Assembly: GCA_016839635.1 (NCBI GenBank)
Contig: JAEOTV010000119.1
Location: 1 to 29,547 of the forward strand
Source of the DNA: Promethearchaeota archaeon
GTDB lineage: Archaea; Asgardarchaeota; Lokiarchaeia; Sigynarchaeales; SOKP01
Direction of reading: 5' to 3'
Length of the DNA: 29,547 bases
The notes beneath the pieces were generated by a model. That model was given only the letters and a program-made list of their open reading frames with translations. It was not told the origin of the DNA and did not search any database. The position numbers and the translations under genes are program-made. Below, one piece after another: positions 15,922 through 24,623 of this stretch. How positions within the stretch are numbered: position 1 is the first letter of the stretch; every line of letters starts with the position of its first letter.

Positions 15922-17811
15922 ATGTTGTCACAAGAAGGAAAAAAGGAAGTCTCAAGTAGAGTGAAATATCGCTCATCCATAATTGTGTTTATTTTAATAC
16001 TCTTCCTTATTTATTTAACTAATCTCTATAACTATCTATTGTTCCATACCTTATCTGAATTATTTAGTATAGTTATTGCATTTGGAATTTTTGCGATTGG
16101 TTGGAATACTCGAAAGAATATAGAAAGCTCCATTTTTTTGGTTCTCGGGGTTAGTTTATTATATATTGGCTCAATTGATCTAATCCATACTTTAGCATAC
16201 AGCGGGATGAACATATTTGAAGGATATGATACAAACTTACCTACTCAATTATGGATCGCTGCCAGATATCTTCAAGCAGGTTCATTTTTCATAGCATTTC
16301 TTTTAATGTATAAAAAGATTAATCCAAATCATCTAGTAATTGTATACACAATTCTAACTATCCTTATAGTAGTATTAATCTTTACTGAGCTTTTTCCGGT
16401 TTGTCATATTGAAGGGAGTGGTCTCACGCTGTTCAAAATTATCAGTGAATATATAATTATTGGAATTTTAGCAGTTTCTATATTAATATTATATGAAAAT
16501 AGAAAAGAGTTCAATTTACCTATGCTCTATCTTATAATCTTTTCGATTTTATCAACTATGATAGCTGAGTTAGCTTTTACATTTTATGTTGATGTATATG
16601 ATCTTTCTAATTTAATAGGACATATCTTTAAAATAACCTCTTTTTATCTTATTTATTTAGCAATAATCCAAAAGGGGCTTGAGGATCCCCTACATAATTT
16701 GTTCACAAGATTAAAACAAAGTGAAGAAACTTTAAAAGAATCAGAAGAAAAATTTCGACTAACCTTCGAAAATGCTGCAGATGCGATTTTCTGGGCTGAT
16801 ACAGTGACAGGAGCCATCATTAACTGTAACCATTCAGCGGAAATACTTCTGGAACGCAAAAAAGATGAAATTATAGGGATACACCAAACAGAACTTCATC
16901 CTGTTGAAAAAAGTGAATTTTATAAAAATATGTTTAGAAAACATATAGAAACTGAAGGAATTATCACAGATGAGGTGGAGATACTTACTAAATCAGGAAA
17001 AATTATACCAGCGACAGTTACAGCTTCGATTATTATAGTCAGTGAACAACCAATTATTCAAGGGATTTTCCATAATATAAGTCAAAGAAAAAAAGCCGAA
17101 CAACGATTAAAAAATTTAATTTCGACAGTTTCTCATGAGTTAAGGACTCCAATCACCGTTTTAATGATGTCAATAGATCTCTATAAACAAAAAAGAGATT
17201 CACTCACTCCCGAATTGCTAAATAGTATCATAGAAACTGGAGAAAGAAATGTTTTGCTTTTAAAAGAGTTATCAGAAGATCTTATATTAGTCTCACAAAT
17301 TGATGAGAAAAAATTAAAGCTAGATTTAAGAGAGTACGATCCATTGAAATTATTAGAAGAGATATTAATGTTCTTAGAACCTTTCAGTCAAGAAAAAAAT
17401 ATAAGGTTCAGACTCGATATAAATGAAAATATTAATCTGAAAGGAGATATTAAAAGAATAGATCAAATCTTTCGCATTATTTTAGACAATGCTATTAAAT
17501 ATTCACATGAAAATACGATAGTAGAGATTAGTGTTTTAAATAAATATAAAGGTGAATATAATCCTAAAGGAGTCGATGGTGTACTTCTTCAATTTAAAAA
17601 TTACGGTATTGGAATTAGTAAAAAAGACCTTCCTCATATTTTTGAAAGGTTCTATAGGGCTTCAAATGTAAGTGAAACTTCCGGAACAGGATTAGGGTTA
17701 TCAATTGCAAAAGATCTAATCGAACTTCATCAAGGGGATATTTATATTGAAAGTGACTTAAGTGAAAAAACTACTTTTTCAATATTTTTTCCAAGAATAG
17801 ATTCTATTTAA
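15922..17811 (+). CDS. MASE3-PAS sensor histidine kinase
   Basis: This is a 629-residue membrane sensor kinase. Residues about 20-255 form eight membrane segments of MASE3 type, with the diagnostic SIDLIHTLAYSGMNIF and PTQLWIAARYLQAGSFF. A coiled linker (residues about 262-280) leads to a PAS domain (about 280-395). The phosphoacceptor helix has SHELRTP with His405, followed by a HATPase_c domain with N-box (LDNAIKYS), IGISKKDLPHIFERFYRA and GTGLGLSIAKDL. All kinase boxes look intact. The ligand sensed by MASE3 is unknown. The receiver protein gene follows 61 nt later and is the obvious partner. The start ATG 15922 is followed by a basic region before the first helix. Confidence 0.93.
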   Translation: MLSQEGKKEVSSRVKYRSSIIVFILILFLIYLTNLYNYLLFHTLSELFSIVIAFGIFAIGWNTRKNIESSIFLVLGVSLLYIGSIDLIHTLAYSGMNIFEGYDTNLPTQLWIAARYLQAGSFFIAFLLMYKKINPNHLVIVYTILTILIVVLIFTELFPVCHIEGSGLTLFKIISEYIIIGILAVSILILYENRKEFNLPMLYLIIFSILSTMIAELAFTFYVDVYDLSNLIGHIFKITSFYLIYLAIIQKGLEDPLHNLFTRLKQSEETLKESEEKFRLTFENAADAIFWADTVTGAIINCNHSAEILLERKKDEIIGIHQTELHPVEKSEFYKNMFRKHIETEGIITDEVEILTKSGKIIPATVTASIIIVSEQPIIQGIFHNISQRKKAEQRLKNLISTVSHELRTPITVLMMSIDLYKQKRDSLTPELLNSIIETGERNVLLLKELSEDLILVSQIDEKKLKLDLREYDPLKLLEEILMFLEPFSQEKNIRFRLDINENINLKGDIKRIDQIFRIILDNAIKYSHENTIVEISVLNKYKGEYNPKGVDGVLLQFKNYGIGISKKDLPHIFERFYRASNVSETSGTGLGLSIAKDLIELHQGDIYIESDLSEKTTFSIFFPRIDSI

Positions 17812-17872
17812 AATAACATTTAAATATTATTTTAATTGATATTTTCAATATAGGAGTGTCAAGCGAATCACA

Positions 17873-18784
17873 ATGCAAGTTGAGTCTCAATCTGTAATTC
17901 TCATAGTTGATGATAATGAAGATATCTTATTTCATTTACAAATCTTATTAGAAGAAAATAATTATGTAGTTAAAACAGCAATAAATAGTAAAGATGCATT
18001 AAAACTTTTATCTGAAATAAAAGCACCTCCAGATTTAATCATTAGCGATATTATGATGCCGGGAATGAATGGTTATGATTTTTTTACAACAGTTTCTAAC
18101 ACTCCTCAGTGGAATAGAATTCCATTTCTATTTCTAACTGCTAAATCTACTCCTGAGGATATTCGATTAGGTAAAATGTTGGGAGTGGATGATTACATAA
18201 CCAAACCCTTTAAAAAAGAAGATTTAATAGCTTCTATTTCAGGAAAAATTGCCCGTAATAAAAAATCCAATCTTATCGATAAAGAAATTAAACATTTACT
18301 CTCCTCGGAAAATGTTCGAATACAATCCTCCATTTTCGATAAGGATCAGCTTTTTTTATGTTTAATAATAGTCTATTGGAATGATATTACTGGTCCGACT
18401 GTAAAAGAAGCTTACCCTCCTGATAAAAATTTACCCCTTTCAATTAATAATATTGGCAAGCAATTATTTCATGCTGCAACTTCAATTTATGGACATGATA
18501 AAATTACGAATGCCCAAGGTATTCTACTCAATATCGAAAATATAAGCAATAAAGGTTATTTATTTTTTGATTCATTTCCAGATGATAGTGAAAGATACGG
18601 AGAAAAGCAATATATGTTATCAGTAATCACACCAAGTTTAACCTATTTTGACTCGCTTAATATTAGGGAAATCCTGAAAGAAGTCTCTGAAAAAATTAAA
18701 AAGAAACAGGAATGGGATATTAAAGAATATTGGGGAAAAATTTTAGAAATTTTATCAACAAACTCAGTTTTACTACACACTTGA
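17873..18784 (+). CDS. Response regulator with C-terminal longin-like domain
   Basis: This is a 303-residue two-domain protein. Residues 5-125 form a receiver: acidic D13-D14, phosphoacceptor D59 (ISDIMMPGMNG), T89 and K111 (YITKPF), all intact. The output part, residues about 150-285, is not a DNA-binding domain. It begins with strands FLCLIIVYWNDITGPTVKEAYP, continues with helix NNIGKQLFHAATSIYG, then ILLNIEN and YLFFDSF strands and a final helix (REILKEVSEKIKKK). This 'W-x-D-x-x-GP...YP' opening and order resemble longin/roadblock folds that act with small GTPases. That assignment is by pattern only. A GGAG lies about 13 nt before ATG 17873. It is probably phosphorylated by the kinase encoded just upstream. 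Confidence 0.85.
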   Translation: MQVESQSVILIVDDNEDILFHLQILLEENNYVVKTAINSKDALKLLSEIKAPPDLIISDIMMPGMNGYDFFTTVSNTPQWNRIPFLFLTAKSTPEDIRLGKMLGVDDYITKPFKKEDLIASISGKIARNKKSNLIDKEIKHLLSSENVRIQSSIFDKDQLFLCLIIVYWNDITGPTVKEAYPPDKNLPLSINNIGKQLFHAATSIYGHDKITNAQGILLNIENISNKGYLFFDSFPDDSERYGEKQYMLSVITPSLTYFDSLNIREILKEVSEKIKKKQEWDIKEYWGKILEILSTNSVLLHT

Positions 18785-18871
18785 TATGATTTTGTATTCC
18801 TGAAAGATCAATAATGTTATAAATTAAAAATAGATTTGATTTTTAATCTAATAATCAAGTGAGAAAAATCT

Positions 18872-18879
18872 CTTTTTTT
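18872..18879 (+). terminator. Short hairpin plus T-tract downstream of the response regulator
   Basis: GAGAAAAATCTC (about 18862-18873) can form a 4-bp stem with a 4-nt loop and runs straight into a T-rich tract. It lies about 80 nt past the regulator stop and before the Hsp20 promoter. The stem is weak. Confidence 0.35.
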
Positions 18880-18940
18880 AATAATAACTAGAAAGAACGT
18901 TTAAATCAGTTCTTTTAGTTGAAGTTATCAAGAAATTAAA

Positions 18941-18950
18941 CTTAAATATC
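18941..18950 (+). promoter_or_regulatory. TATA element CTTAAATATC of the Hsp20 gene
   Basis: CTTAAATATC is centred about 25 nt before ATG 18970. The almost identical CTTAAATATT stands at the same distance before the small gene starting at 27582. Both fit leaderless archaeal promoters. Confidence 0.5.
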
Positions 18951-18969
18951 TACCCTCAAAGTGAAAAAT

Positions 18970-19284
18970 ATGTCTGAAGTAAAAGAATCAGAAAAGTATT
19001 TAATGTCTCCAGAGGTGTGTTCTTGGGCTGATGACGAAGATAACACTTAAAAAATTGAGATTCAATTACCTGGAGTAGAAAAAGACTCTATCAAACTTAA
19101 AATGGATGATGATAGTTTTTTCATTAAAGGAGAAACCGAAGATACTATTTATATTGGGTCCTATGGCGTTTGTTGTCCAATAAAACCAGAGGAAGCAAAA
19201 GCAATTTATAAGAATGGACTTCTAAAGATCGACGTGCCTTTTAAAGAGCCCGAGTTTCATAGCATAGAGATAGAAATTGATTAA
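18970..19284 (+). pseudogene. Hsp20/alpha-crystallin small heat shock protein frame broken by in-frame TAA
   Basis: A single frame of 104 sense codons opens at ATG 18970 and closes at TAA 19282-19284, except for TAA at codon 27 (19048-19050). After it the Hsp20 core continues in frame: KIEIQLPGVEKDSIKLKM, DSFFIKGE, then GLLKIDVPFKEPE. In homologs the stop position is usually Tyr in the (Y)-K-I-E-LPG strand, so TAT/TAC to TAA would explain it. No other damage is visible. The domain is a chaperone core; the protein is short and has a CC pair (VCCPIKPEE). Without readthrough, only a fragment from ATG 19102 could be made. Sequence error, recent nonsense mutation or recoding are all possible. Confidence 0.7.
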
Positions 19285-19428
19285 ATTAACTTTTTATTCT
19301 TTTCATTTTATTTTTAAAAGAAATATTATAACTGCATAATTCGTATTATATTCCATAGAAACTTATGAAAATTTAAACAATTTTTCAGTTAAAAGGAAGA
19401 AATAATAAATTGATTTATGTGAAATACC

Positions 19429-19959
19429 TTGAATATTATTCAAGTTGAAAATGATGAATATATATCTGACTTAAGGGACTTATTCTCAGATTATCTAGAG
19501 TGGGTCCTACTAATGTGTGAGAAAGAGTTTAATCTAAATCTCAATATTAAAGAAATGGTTAATGATGTAGTTAACCGATCGATTGATGATTTATATAAAT
19601 ATTTACCTCCAAGGGGGTGTCTATTTATATGTAAATATCAAAATCAAATTGCGGGAACGGCTTCTATGAGGCATATTGGAAATGACATTGCTGAGATTAA
19701 GAGGATGTATGTTCGACCTCAATATCGAGGTAAGGGGATAGGGAGATCATTACTTCAGAGACTAATTAAAGAAGTGCAAAGTCTTGGATATTCAAAAATT
19801 AGGTTAGATAGTGGTCCGTTTATGAAAGAAGCTCGAAGGCTTTATCATGCAGTTGGATTTCGTGATATTGATCCCTATTATGAAAGTGAAGTTCTTCAAG
19901 AAGGAATCCCTGAAGAAATTGGCAAAAACTGGACATTTTTAGAAATGATTTTAAAATGA
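19429..19959 (+). CDS. GNAT-family N-acetyltransferase
   Basis: This is a 176-residue cytosolic acetyl-CoA-dependent acetyltransferase. Motif A is MYVRPQYRGKGIGRSLL (residues about 93-109) with the Arg/Gln-x-x-Gly-x-Gly acetyl-CoA pyrophosphate loop, followed by the motif B region (LDSGPFMKEARRLYHAVGFRDI). The strand with the preceding bulge is AGTASMRHIGNDIAEIKRM. The order and length are normal for GNAT; the acceptor is unknown. A TGA lies three codons upstream of the TTG start at 19429, so the N-terminus cannot be much longer. It converges on the thioredoxin reductase gene with a 30-nt gap and is unrelated in strand to the redox operon. Confidence 0.92.
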   Translation: MNIIQVENDEYISDLRDLFSDYLEWVLLMCEKEFNLNLNIKEMVNDVVNRSIDDLYKYLPPRGCLFICKYQNQIAGTASMRHIGNDIAEIKRMYVRPQYRGKGIGRSLLQRLIKEVQSLGYSKIRLDSGPFMKEARRLYHAVGFRDIDPYYESEVLQEGIPEEIGKNWTFLEMILK

Positions 19960-19989
19960 GCACATCAAAAAATTGACTATAAAATTCTA

Positions 19990-20934
19990 TTAATATTCTA
20001 TATTCATTTCCTTAACATAATCAAAAGCAGAGTAAGCCGCAATAACACCTTCAGAAACTCCTGTTATTGCTTGCTTAAAAGGGGAATCCGCAACATCTCC
20101 CGCAGCAAAAAAACCAGGAATATTTGTTTCTGATTTCCGATTTATTTTGACTTCACCCTTTTTATTTGTTTCTACACCAATGCTTTTTGCTAAATCAGAA
20201 TTAGGAATTGATCCGATATCAATAAATACTCCATCAATCTCAAATTCTTTTCCATTATCGAAGACAACAGATTTTACTATCCCATCTCCTTTGATTTCTA
20301 CAATATTTATTTTATAAATTAATTCTATTTTATCATTCTCGAATACTCGTTTCTTATTAATAGGTTCTGCTCTAATTTCCTCTCCCCTATAAATAATATA
20401 AACTTTTTTAGCACTTTGGGCTAAGAACAATGCTTCTTTGGCAGCAGAATCACTCCCTCCAATCACAGAGATAATTTTATCTTTATAGAATGGTCCGTCG
20501 CATGTGGCACAATACGAGACACCTTTACCAGCAAACTCCTCTTCACCAGGAATACCCAATTTCTTCCTGTCTGAACCAGTTGCTAAGCAAATTGAATGAG
20601 TTTTAAATTTTTGAAAAAATGAATGAAGTTCGAAGTGATCTTCAACTTTTTCAATCTTTCGTATCTCATCTGTTATATAAGGTATATTAAGTGAATCCAT
20701 ATGATCTCTAAACATGTCCATTAAGCCTTGTCCGCTTATTGATGTAATAGCGGGATAATTTTCTACAATGTGAGTCGTTGCTATTAATCCTCCAAAAGTT
20801 TTCCCTACAATTAATACGTCCATAGCAAAACGGGCAGCATAAATTGCACATCCAATCGCAGCTGGCCCACCACCTAATACGATTAATTCATAGGTTTTTT
20901 CCAAATCAATACTATCCATATCTATATTAAACAT
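19990..20934 (-). CDS. trxB: Thioredoxin reductase (TrxB-like)
   Basis: This is a 314-residue FAD-dependent disulfide reductase. The FAD motif is GGGPAA (21-26), the redox-active disulfide CATC (142-145), the second Rossmann motif GGSDSA (159-164), and the FAD C-terminal motif AAGDVADSPFKQA. The usual NADPH phosphate-binding HRRxxxR is replaced by YRGEEIRAE, so the electron donor (NADPH, NADH or F420H2-like) is open. It is the last gene of a minus-strand row after three protein disulfide oxidoreductases, with gaps of 22, 54 and 48 nt. It is therefore the likely reductant of those proteins. Start ATG 20934; an alternative ATG lies five codons in. The start follows an A-rich, G-poor leader. Confidence 0.95.
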   Translation of the reverse strand: MFNIDMDSIDLEKTYELIVLGGGPAAIGCAIYAARFAMDVLIVGKTFGGLIATTHIVENYPAITSISGQGLMDMFRDHMDSLNIPYITDEIRKIEKVEDHFELHSFFQKFKTHSICLATGSDRKKLGIPGEEEFAGKGVSYCATCDGPFYKDKIISVIGGSDSAAKEALFLAQSAKKVYIIYRGEEIRAEPINKKRVFENDKIELIYKINIVEIKGDGIVKSVVFDNGKEFEIDGVFIDIGSIPNSDLAKSIGVETNKKGEVKINRKSETNIPGFFAAGDVADSPFKQAITGVSEGVIAAYSAFDYVKEMNIEY

Positions 20935-20982
20935 TTTTTTCCTTCCCTAAATTATATTATTACCTTAAAATATTATTTTATT

Positions 20983-21645
20983 CTATATTGTTACCATATT
21001 CTCTCCAATAAGTTCCTCTAATAATTCATTAGGTCCATAACATCCAATTAATGGCTTCTTTTTGTTAATAATTGTATAAGGAACACTTGAGGCATCATAT
21101 AGTTCTCCAATATCAGGATTTTCCATTATGTCTATTATCACTGCTTTTATTTTTCCTCCTGCAGCAAGTGCAAATTGAGAAACAATACTTACCATTTGAG
21201 GGCAATAAGCACATGAATTTGTGATCATTACTTTAATTGTTGAAGGAACGATCTTACTAAGATTCTTTTGAATGGTAGGTTCATAATAATTCGTAGCTCC
21301 CGCGAATATTAATAAAGCTTGAATAAATGGTTTGATCTCGCTTCCTTGTGGAGCTGCTAAATAGCGAATAAGCTCATTTCCCTCATTGTCAATGAATAAT
21401 ATTGTCGGAACTCTTTCAATATCATATTTTTTCACTAAATCTGGATTCTTTCCAATAGATAGCTCTATAATAGTTAAAAATCCATTGGAATTCTCTTCAT
21501 AAACTTTTAAAATTGACATTGAATACTCATAATTTTGAGGTTTTCTATTCTTATCGATAAAAACATGTATTTTAATAGGTTTAGAAAGTTTCCTCATCTC
21601 CTCACGTATCATTTTTTTAAATACATATGAAGCCGGCAATTTCAT
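20983..21645 (-). CDS. Protein disulfide oxidoreductase, N-terminal CxxC lost
   Basis: This is a 220-residue PDO-type protein with two thioredoxin folds. The C-terminal fold keeps CAYC (145-148) and the cis-Pro segment VPYTII. In the N-terminal fold the position of the paralogs' CMxC is occupied by YEYSMS, so this half has no active disulfide, although its cis-Pro segment (VPTILFID) is kept. It is closely related to the next gene upstream (about half of the residues appear shared, including YLAAPQG.EI.PFIQA). It probably arose by duplication, followed by loss of one site. It is the third PDO of the trxB operon, 48 nt before trxB. Start ATG 21645. Confidence 0.9.
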   Translation of the reverse strand: MKLPASYVFKKMIREEMRKLSKPIKIHVFIDKNRKPQNYEYSMSILKVYEENSNGFLTIIELSIGKNPDLVKKYDIERVPTILFIDNEGNELIRYLAAPQGSEIKPFIQALLIFAGATNYYEPTIQKNLSKIVPSTIKVMITNSCAYCPQMVSIVSQFALAAGGKIKAVIIDIMENPDIGELYDASSVPYTIINKKKPLIGCYGPNELLEELIGENMVTI

Positions 21646-21699
21646 CCACTCTTACAAATAATAATTTTTATAATTTTAAGCATACTTTTCTTAGAAGTA

Positions 21700-22383
21700 T
21701 CAATATTGAACAGGGATATTACCTCCAATTAAAGCTCGTAAAATCTGATTTGCCCCTACCATCCCAACTAAGGTCTTCTGATCGTTTATAATAGTATATG
21801 GCACACCAGCAGCGTCATAATATTGACCAATATCCGGATTTGCCATAATATCCACAATAATTGTTCTTATTTTTCCATTAGAAGCGATAGCAAAATTGTT
21901 TGCAATTGTACAAACCTGTGGACAGTATGGACAAGTCTCAGTTATCATTACTTTTATTGTAGAAGGTTGAATTCTGTCTAAATTTTGTTTTATCGTTGCT
22001 TCATAATAATTGGATGCCCCAGCAAAAGCAAAAATGGCCTGGATAAAGGGTTGAATTTCACCTCCTTGGGGCGCTGCTAAATATCGAATAATCTCCCTCC
22101 CTTTCTCATCAATGAATAATATTGTAGGTACTCGTGTAATATCATAGTTCTTTACAAATTCAGGATTGTCATCAATACATAATTCCTCAATTGTTAACAT
22201 CCCATTTGAGTTTTCTTCATAAACTCTCAGTAATGTCATAAATTGATTACAATCCATACATTCTCTTATCTGACTCCCTGGTGGTTGTTTCTCTTTACAT
22301 GTAAACACGTTTAATTTAACTGGCTTCTTTAATTTTGACATTTCTCTTTTGATTATTTCTCTATATTTATCATCTTGAGGCAT
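21700..22383 (-). CDS. Protein disulfide oxidoreductase (two thioredoxin folds, CMDC and CPYC)
   Basis: This is a 227-residue PDO homolog, the archaeal thiol-disulfide carrier that keeps or makes disulfides in cytosolic proteins. The N-terminal fold has C42-M-D-C45 with an extra C29 in FTCKE. The C-terminal fold has C151-P-Y-C154, with an added Cys at 158. The cis-Pro segments VPTILFID and VPYTII are both present. A GGTGA ribosome site lies 9 nt before ATG 22383. It is the middle gene of three PDO copies ahead of trxB, with gaps of 22 nt upstream and 54 nt downstream. TrxB is the natural reductant. Confidence 0.93.
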   Translation of the reverse strand: MPQDDKYREIIKREMSKLKKPVKLNVFTCKEKQPPGSQIRECMDCNQFMTLLRVYEENSNGMLTIEELCIDDNPEFVKNYDITRVPTILFIDEKGREIIRYLAAPQGGEIQPFIQAIFAFAGASNYYEATIKQNLDRIQPSTIKVMITETCPYCPQVCTIANNFAIASNGKIRTIIVDIMANPDIGQYYDAAGVPYTIINDQKTLVGMVGANQILRALIGGNIPVQY

Positions 22384-22405
22384 TTTCTAATTTCACCTTA
22401 CATTA

Positions 22406-23101
22406 TTATGCATACATTCCTCCAAAATCTCTACCCTTTGAGCCAACCAATTTATCTAGTAAATCCTGAGGGGTAAACATTCCGTGAATAATTTCCTTTT
22501 CATTTATAACTGTCATGGGAACACCTTGGACGTTATATTTCATACCGAGATCTGGATTTAAATTAACATCTATTACTTCTGCAGAAATTTTTCCTTTTGA
22601 TACTAAAGCAAATAAAGTTAGAACTGGGACTGTAGCAGGGCAATATGGACATGTTGGAGTGATAAAAATTTTTATTCTTCCCTTTTCAATCTTCTTAAGA
22701 TGAGTAAGGATTTGGTCTGCGTAATAAGGTCTTACTCCTGAAAAATATTGGATACTGTTAAGAAAAGGTACAAACTCAGATCCTGTCGGATGTGCTAAGT
22801 ATCGAATAATTTCTTTATCATTTTCGTCAACAAATAATATTGCAGGGATCTTAGAAACATTGAATTTTTTTGCTTCTTCTTCATTTTCTTCAGTAGAAAT
22901 TTCCTCAATTTCCAGTTTTCCATCAGATAGATTCTCAAGAGTGCTTAACAAATCATATGTCCCCTCACAAGCCATACACTTCCTAATCTTTGTACCATCT
23001 TCTTGGATTTTGAAATCAGTAAAAAGTTTAAGCACAACTTTTTCTTTCAATTTACCCATTTCTCTCTTAATATTATCCATTTCATTTTCGGAAAATAACA
23101 T
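22406..23101 (-). CDS. Protein disulfide oxidoreductase (two thioredoxin folds, CMAC and CPYC)
   Basis: This is a 231-residue PDO homolog, first of the three copies. Active sites are C42-M-A-C45 and C151-P-Y-C154, with cis-Pro segments IPAILFVD and VPMTVI. It is the most divergent copy, with an acidic insert (STEENEEEAKKF), and ends with GSKGRDFGGMYA. A strong GGGTGA ribosome site lies 4 nt before ATG 23101. The upstream spacer of 150 nt to the MOT1-like gene probably holds the operon promoter. The PDO-PDO-PDO-TrxB row would pass electrons from the flavoprotein to substrate proteins. Confidence 0.93.
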   Translation of the reverse strand: MLFSENEMDNIKREMGKLKEKVVLKLFTDFKIQEDGTKIRKCMACEGTYDLLSTLENLSDGKLEIEEISTEENEEEAKKFNVSKIPAILFVDENDKEIIRYLAHPTGSEFVPFLNSIQYFSGVRPYYADQILTHLKKIEKGRIKIFITPTCPYCPATVPVLTLFALVSKGKISAEVIDVNLNPDLGMKYNVQGVPMTVINEKEIIHGMFTPQDLLDKLVGSKGRDFGGMYA

Positions 23102-23252
23102 AAAATCACCCGTTAATTCAATCTATTATGAATATTTGCTTTCATACTTAAAAGAATTTTTCGTTTAAATTATAAAAAAAACTGGTTTGGAATTATTATT
23201 GAATAAAATTGAATAGGATAACATTAATAATTCAAAAGATAAGATTAAATTA

Positions 23253-24413
23253 TTATTTACTTGTTTCCTCAATTAACTTTTTAAAAATAAAATATAGTAT
23301 CAACCCAATTAAAAAACCAATTGCTATATTAATTAAGTAGCAAAAAATTGCTGAAATTAATATTATTGGGAAAGATTTAATATTAAAATCTTTGAAAGCT
23401 ATTTTACCTAATAAAAAGGAAGTATAAATAAGCATAGCACCCAAAATAGCCATAGGAAACTCTGTAAAAAGTAGAAGCAATGTTTCAGAAAAAAATATGC
23501 CTAGAATTAGTTCTAATATCCCTTCTAATATCATTGAACCTCCCGTTCTAGCACCAAAAGCGTATTGAGCCATCAATCCTCCAGATCCATGACATAAAGG
23601 CATTCCTACAAAAAAAGGATTAATCAAATTCATTGCCCCCATATTAAAAGCTAAAACGTTAGCATCTATCCCTTCTTTCTCTGGAAAGAGTTCTTTAATT
23701 AATACAACAGTAGCAATCATAACATTTGTTAAAGTTAAAAATAATTGTGCAAATCCAGCATATAACATACCTAGCAAAAAGTTTTGCCATGTTGGAAACT
23801 GAAAGGCTAATCTTGGAAGCCCAAACTGTAATTCCGTTATACTAATAGAACCTGTAAGAAGCATAATGAAAATTCCTCCAATCGTAAGAATGATGGCAGA
23901 AGGTATGGGTTTATTCTTAATTAAAATTAAGATAACAAAAATTGAAATGAAACCGAGTAATATGTCTTCACTAAATAATAATATTCCTGTCCATCCTAAA
24001 ATTAATCCTAAACCAAGTTGGATTCCCCGAACCGCTATGATTGGAACTTTGCTTACGATTTTATTAAGTCTTTTTGTGAATCCAAGAACAAACCATATAA
24101 CTCCAGTGCCAAATCCCGTAGAAATTACCATATTAGGAGTCCAATGTGCTGATATCGCTACAGTACCAATTGTTTTTTGAGGTTGCACTGGAAGGGGGAG
24201 GTTAAATTTTAATCCTAATATAATATTTGTAATTCCTAACGTAAGGAAGATTCCTGCAGGATTTAGACCTACAATTGAGATGTAACCAATTATAAAAGGA
24301 ATTAATGTTCCCCAATCTCCAAAAGCTCCACCGAATTCTCTTAATGTGAATTTCTTATATTCCTTTTCACTTTTCTTTTCAATATTGTTAACATTTGGGT
24401 CCAAATTAATCAA
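23253..24413 (-). CDS. MOT1/SulP-related sulfate or molybdate transporter
   Basis: This is a 386-residue membrane transporter of the MOT1 branch of the SulP superfamily, with about 10-11 membrane segments. Signatures are GGAFGDWGTLIPFIIG (residues about 28-43), LPLPVQPQKTIGTVAIS (about 73-89) and PFFVGMPLCHGSGGLMAQYAFG (about 260-282). In MOT1 proteins the equivalents (PMPVQPMK and PxCHGAGG) line the anion site. Molybdate or sulfate uptake is expected; tungstate is also possible in an anaerobe. An acidic or basic cytosolic N-terminus of 24 residues precedes helix 1. It is on the same strand as the PDO-TrxB row, 151 nt upstream, so it may or may not share the promoter. Confidence 0.88.
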   Translation of the reverse strand: MINLDPNVNNIEKKSEKEYKKFTLREFGGAFGDWGTLIPFIIGYISIVGLNPAGIFLTLGITNIILGLKFNLPLPVQPQKTIGTVAISAHWTPNMVISTGFGTGVIWFVLGFTKRLNKIVSKVPIIAVRGIQLGLGLILGWTGILLFSEDILLGFISIFVILILIKNKPIPSAIILTIGGIFIMLLTGSISITELQFGLPRLAFQFPTWQNFLLGMLYAGFAQLFLTLTNVMIATVVLIKELFPEKEGIDANVLAFNMGAMNLINPFFVGMPLCHGSGGLMAQYAFGARTGGSMILEGILELILGIFFSETLLLLFTEFPMAILGAMLIYTSFLLGKIAFKDFNIKSFPIILISAIFCYLINIAIGFLIGLILYFIFKKLIEETSK

Positions 24414-24623
24414 ATATAAAAAAAGTTCTAAATTTTTTAAATTTCTTCAAAAAAATCAGAATAATATAAATTCAATCAGTAAAATTACAGTTCGAAATGC
24501 GTGTTTTCCCTTTCAATAAATTTAAAAATATTCAATTTATCATATTTGCAGATTTAGCTTTAGCTAATAAACTTAATAATGTAAAGAACTTTTTGTCCAT
24601 TCATTTGATTAAAGTGTTTTTCC

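Noticed and set aside
23866..24180. Plus-strand open frame of 104 codons
   Set aside because: It is antisense to the clear MOT1-like transporter and has no coding features of its own.
24414..24623. Divergent spacer between the MOT1-like gene and the GAF-PAS kinase
   Set aside because: No riboswitch-like structure, such as a molybdenum-cofactor element, could be recognised; it looks like a plain promoter region.
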